64,000 nt of DNA from Mycolicibacterium sp. (GTDB lineage Bacteria > Actinomycetota > Actinomycetes > Mycobacteriales > Mycobacteriaceae). The translations under genes were made by a program, and so were the position numbers. How positions within the stretch are numbered: position 1 is the first letter of the stretch; each line of letters starts with the position of its first letter. Under the pieces are notes generated by a model. That model had not been told where the DNA came from. It searched no databases and saw nothing but the letters and a program-made list of their open reading frames with translations. The DNA is taken from contig NZ_JAEMTA010000001.1 in assembly GCF_016462545.1 (NCBI RefSeq), positions 320,668-384,667 of the forward strand, written 5' to 3'. This document shows, piece by piece, positions 60,889 through 64,000 of the stretch.

Positions 60889-61680
60889 TCAGGACTTCCT
60901 GCGCGCCGCCGCCACGGCGGCCGCGTGCTCGGGTGAGCCCATGCTCGCCTCCTCACCCGTGAACGCGAGTTCGAAGGCGTTCTCCAACTGTGCCTCGACG
61001 TAGCCGTTGAGCGCGAGCTTGGTGTCCCGAAGCGCCGCCTTCGGCACCTTCGCCAGACGATGCGCCAGAGCGAGAGCCTCGGGCATCAGGTCCTCGGCCG
61101 CGACCACTCGACTTGCCAGACCCAGTTCGACGGCCTTGTCCGGCAGGATCTTCGAACCGAGGAACAGATACTCCTTCGCGCGCGCCAGCCCTACCAGCAG
61201 CGGCCACACCATCCCACCGTCACCGGTCACCAGACCCATCCGTAGATGCGGGTCGGCCAGAAAGCTCTTCTCCGACAGGAGCACCAGGTCCGACAGCACG
61301 GCGATGCTGCAGCCGAGCCCGACTGCTGGCCCGTTCACCGCGGCGATGACCGGGATTGGCAGCCTCACGATGCCGCGAACGATGGCGCGGGCCTCGAGCA
61401 TGGTCTGCGTGCGCATCGCGGCGTCGTCGATGTTCTCCTGCATGTATCCGAAGTCGCCGCCCGCACTGAATGCGGAGCCGTTGCCGGTCACGATCACGAC
61501 GCGCGCCTCGGCGTCCTCGGCGAGCGCGGACCAGACACGGGCCAGGGCCTGGTGCAGCACCCGGGTGGCGCCGTTGAGATCGTCGGGTCGGTTGAGGGTG
61601 ACGATGCGGATCGGCCCGTCGGCGGTCACGACGAGTTCGTCGGGCAGCCCGTACATGGGTTCGTTGTCCTTCGGCGTCAT
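60889..61680 (-). CDS. Crotonase family protein lacking both hydratase glutamates
   Basis: The protein has 263 residues from the ATG at 61680. The crotonase fold has FSAGGDFGYMQENID and VNGPAVGLGCSIAVLSDLVLL, then SFLADPHLRMGLVTGDGG. The two hydratase Glu positions are Ser and His, as in the crotonase at 37506, with which it shares LGCSI..LSDL....S.LADPH. It is thus a close paralogue with probable non-hydratase activity. It is convergent with the FadD at 59257 and divergent from the FadD at 61762. Confidence 0.9.
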   Translation of the reverse strand: MTPKDNEPMYGLPDELVVTADGPIRIVTLNRPDDLNGATRVLHQALARVWSALAEDAEARVVIVTGNGSAFSAGGDFGYMQENIDDAAMRTQTMLEARAIVRGIVRLPIPVIAAVNGPAVGLGCSIAVLSDLVLLSEKSFLADPHLRMGLVTGDGGMVWPLLVGLARAKEYLFLGSKILPDKAVELGLASRVVAAEDLMPEALALAHRLAKVPKAALRDTKLALNGYVEAQLENAFELAFTGEEASMGSPEHAAAVAAARRKS

Positions 61681-61732
61681 CGTCGCTTCCCTCTCGCTGT
61701 CACGCCCGCACCGGTATGGTGCGAATGTTGGC

Positions 61733-61744
61733 TTTACGTGTATA
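61733..61744. promoter_or_regulatory. TAC-N2-GTA palindrome in a divergent promoter
   Basis: TTTACGTGTATA closely matches the CTATACGTGTATAG palindrome at 41327-41340 (TAC-GT-GTATA). It lies between the crotonase (start 61680) and the FadD (start 61762), and overlaps an alternative GTG start at 61738. Confidence 0.5.
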
Positions 61745-61761
61745 CCATCGGCGGAGATGCC

Positions 61762-63366
61762 TTGACCAAGACGTGGACGACCGTGACCCCGACGGCAGAG
61801 TTGAGCGATCACTACCGCAGTAGGGGTTGGTGGGACGGTCGAACGATGTCCTCGGTGCTCACCGACGCCCTCACGAGCTCGGCGGCACGGGAATTCCGGG
61901 TGCACTCCCTAGAACGGCCGTGGCGCGGGACCATCGCCGACGTCGCGGTGCAGGCACGTCGACTGGCGGGGGGCCTGCGCCTACGCGGTCTCGGGCCCGG
62001 TGACCCGGTGGCGTTCCAACTCCCCAACAGCGTTGAGGCAGCGGCCACCTTCTACGGCCTGGCGATGCTGGGGGCCGTGCTCGTCCCGATCGGGCACATG
62101 TATGGGACCAGTGAAATCCGACACGTGCTCAACGAATCCGGCGCTCGCGCGCTGATCGTCGGCAACTGGCGCGAACCCGGCTTCGCTTTCGACGCCCTGC
62201 CCGACGGCCCACTCGAACACGTCATCGCGGTCGGCGACGGTCCCACGCCCAGCGGTGTGATCTCGTTCGACGACCTGGTCGACGCTGCGCCCATCGATCG
62301 CCCAGCGGAGGTCGACCCCGCGCAGCCCGCGGTCATCGGATGGACCTCGGGCACAACGGGATCCCCGAAGGGGGTGCTACTCAGTCACCGCGCGATGTGT
62401 GCGGAAACGCGGTGGCACATGGCTCCGATGATGAACGGCCTGCCCGATCGGCTGGCGAGCACGTCACCGGTCAGCCACGTCACGGGCATGCTGGTGTCCG
62501 TCCTCGTTCCGCCACTGCTGGGACGCGACATTCATCTGTTGGACTACTGGGACTCCTCGGGCGTTCTCGACCTGATGACCGCAGAGTCACTGTCCGCGGG
62601 TACGGGTGCGCCGCTGTTCCTGGCCTCGCTTCTCGACGATCCACTGTGTACGCCCGTGCACCATGCACTGATCAAGGCGTCCTCACTCGGTGGGGCTGCG
62701 GTGACGCCCGATCTGGTCCGTCGAGCGGATGCGCTGGGCATCGTCGCGATGCGCGGGTATGGCTGCACCGAACATCCGAGCATCTCGCTCGGAAGTGTCA
62801 CGCACAGCCTGGAGCACCGTGCTAATAGCGATGGAAAGGTCTGCGCCGGAGTCGAAGTCCGCGTCGTCGGTGATGACGGAACCCAGGTAGCTCGCGGCAA
62901 GCCAGGGGAGCTGCTGACCCGTGGACCGGATCTGTTCTGTGGGTACACCGACGCCAGCCTCAACGACGACGCCTTCGCCGACGGCTGGTACCGCACCGGC
63001 GACATCGGCCGCCTCGACGACGAGGGCTACGTGACCATCGTCGACCGCAAGAAGGACATCATCATCCGGGCCGGAATGAATGTCAGCGCCGCCGAGATCG
63101 AAGCCGCGCTGATCGCCATGCCCCAGATCGCCGACATTGCCGTCGTCGCCGCTCCCGACCCGCGGACGGGGGAGCACGCCTGTGCCTTCATTCGCCCCGC
63201 GCCGGGATGCGACGTGCCCACCGTGGCGCAGGTGCGCGAGCATCTAGCCGGGGCGGGCATCGCGAAGTACAAGTGGCCCGAGGAGATTCGTTCCCACCCG
63301 ACGGACTTCCCCCGGACCGCTGCGGGGAAGGTGCGCAAGGCCGACCTGCGCGCAGCACTGAACTGA
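61762..63366 (+). CDS. Acyl-CoA synthetase (FadD-type, AMP-binding)
   Basis: The protein has 534 residues from the TTG at 61762 (GGAG six bases upstream; GTG 61738 is an alternative). The motifs are VIGWTSGTTGSPKGVLLSH (P-loop), MRGYGCTEHPSISLG, WYRTGDIGRLDDEGYVTIVDRKKDIIIRAGMNVSA and the catalytic Lys in FPRTAAGKVRKADLR. It is probably a duplicate of the gene at 59257. It is the only gene of its transcript and divergent from the crotonase. Confidence 0.93.
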   Translation: MTKTWTTVTPTAELSDHYRSRGWWDGRTMSSVLTDALTSSAAREFRVHSLERPWRGTIADVAVQARRLAGGLRLRGLGPGDPVAFQLPNSVEAAATFYGLAMLGAVLVPIGHMYGTSEIRHVLNESGARALIVGNWREPGFAFDALPDGPLEHVIAVGDGPTPSGVISFDDLVDAAPIDRPAEVDPAQPAVIGWTSGTTGSPKGVLLSHRAMCAETRWHMAPMMNGLPDRLASTSPVSHVTGMLVSVLVPPLLGRDIHLLDYWDSSGVLDLMTAESLSAGTGAPLFLASLLDDPLCTPVHHALIKASSLGGAAVTPDLVRRADALGIVAMRGYGCTEHPSISLGSVTHSLEHRANSDGKVCAGVEVRVVGDDGTQVARGKPGELLTRGPDLFCGYTDASLNDDAFADGWYRTGDIGRLDDEGYVTIVDRKKDIIIRAGMNVSAAEIEAALIAMPQIADIAVVAAPDPRTGEHACAFIRPAPGCDVPTVAQVREHLAGAGIAKYKWPEEIRSHPTDFPRTAAGKVRKADLRAALN

Positions 63367-63467
63367 CGATTTCGTTTCGGCAGGGCAAACGTCCGTCGGT
63401 GTGGCATGAGCTCCGGCGAGCCACGATTCCAGGGTTCAGCAACCAAATGTGACCTATGCTCACCGGC

Positions 63468-64000
63468 ATGCAGGACTCCGGCGGTTGCAGTTGCGCGTGT
63501 GAGCCCGCTGTCTCGAGGCGTTCCGTCCTAGCTGCTTCGATGGCGGCTCTTGCCGGTGGGGCTGTTCTCAGCGCAGCGGCCGGCGCGCCGAGGGCATCAG
63601 CTCAGCCGACGCCGACGCTGCCCGACAACGCGTTGATCACCCTTGGAGTCCAAGCCGGTCCGCCACCCGTCCCCAACAAGACCGGAATCTCGTCAGCGCT
63701 GAAGGTCGGCGACGACATCTATCAGATCGACTGCGGGCTGGGTTCTTTGAACGCCTTCACCAATGCGGGCCTCACCTTCGACGGCCTGAAGAGCATGTTC
63801 ATCACCCACCTTCACACCGACCACATCGTCGACTACTTCAGCTTCTTCCTCTCCGGCGGCTATACGGCGTCGAAGGGCAAGGCCCCGGTGACGGTGTACG
63901 GTCCGGGTCCGGCCGGGGGCCTACCGCCCGACCGGGTCGGCAACCCGAATCCGCCGACGATCGATCCGGAGAATGCGTCCCCCGGCCTCGCTGCCACCAC
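63468..64000 (+). CDS. Exported metallo-beta-lactamase-fold hydrolase (partial, runs off the right edge)
   Basis: An ATG at 63468 (or in frame at 63456) opens a frame that is still open at the window end, 177 codons. The N-terminus has a Tat-type signal (SRRSVLAASMAALAGG with cleavage near ASA|QP). The body has the MBL-fold start: LITLGVQAGPPP, DIYQIDCGLGSLNAF and the metal motif ITHLHTDHIVDYFSFF (HxHxDH). It probably hydrolyses an ester, lactone or phosphodiester outside the cytoplasm. The C-terminal half is not seen. Confidence 0.88.
   Translation, partial: MQDSGGCSCACEPAVSRRSVLAASMAALAGGAVLSAAAGAPRASAQPTPTLPDNALITLGVQAGPPPVPNKTGISSALKVGDDIYQIDCGLGSLNAFTNAGLTFDGLKSMFITHLHTDHIVDYFSFFLSGGYTASKGKAPVTVYGPGPAGGLPPDRVGNPNPPTIDPENASPGLAAT

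Noticed and set aside
61246-61761. N-terminal extension of the FadD at 61762
   Set aside because: It is antisense to the crotonase gene and lacks FadD features; the synthetase begins near TKTWTT.

Overview
The window looks like a chromosomal segment of a fast-growing mycobacterium (Mycolicibacterium or a close relative). The reasons are high G+C, frequent GTG starts and ATGA/GTGA stop-start overlaps, a complete yrbE-mce lipid-import operon, an LpqH-type lipoprotein, DUF732 and DUF305 secreted proteins, F420-type luciferase-like oxidoreductases and mycofactocin-type short-chain dehydrogenases. No rRNA, tRNA, CRISPR array, transposase or integrase was seen.

Layout. 1-3.1 kb: the end of the ammonium transporter gene amt, then glnB (PII) and glnD (PII-modifying enzyme), closed by a strong hairpin. 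3.1-5.2 kb: two small exported proteins and about 1 kb with no convincing gene. 5.2-16.5 kb: a Mce operon (two YrbE permeases, MceA-F, two Mce-associated membrane proteins, a secreted protein). 16.5-18.2 kb: three small exported proteins. 18.2-64 kb: a dense catabolic island with three cytochromes P450, a KshA-like Rieske oxygenase, two LLM-class oxidoreductases, six SDRs, four acyl-CoA dehydrogenases (two as an overlapping pair), three acyl-CoA synthetases, three crotonases, two thiolase-like proteins each beside a DUF35/OB-fold protein, two CaiB/BaiF CoA-transferases (one a double-length fusion), a MaoC hydratase, three thioesterases, an amidohydrolase, two SnoaL-like proteins, four TetR regulators and one GntR regulator. 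A Tat-exported metallo-beta-lactamase-fold protein runs off the right edge.

How it may work together (inference): the Mce system imports a hydrophobic, probably polycyclic or isoprenoid compound. P450s, the Rieske enzyme and SDRs oxidise it. FadD and CaiB enzymes make CoA thioesters, and the ACADs, crotonases, MaoC, thiolases and thiolase/DUF35 aldolase-like pairs shorten side chains or open rings. The enzyme set resembles actinobacterial sterol/bile-acid catabolism, but no hallmark ring-degrading enzymes (KstD, HsaA-D) are present, so the substrate is open.

The most interesting signals are: (i) a recurring palindrome WTACRNYGTAW in at least four, probably six, promoter regions between 38.7 and 55.6 kb, implying one local regulon; one copy overlaps the promoter and start codon of a TetR gene that looks leaderless; (ii) the operon behind that TetR gene, with three unrecognised membrane proteins (34, 82 and 230 aa) translationally linked to redox and lipocalin-like genes; (iii) several enzymes whose catalytic residues are replaced (isochorismatase-like, two SDRs, a beta-lactamase-like protein, half of the CaiB fusion, two crotonases); and (iv) a near-perfect 20-bp hairpin inside the first codons of glnD.
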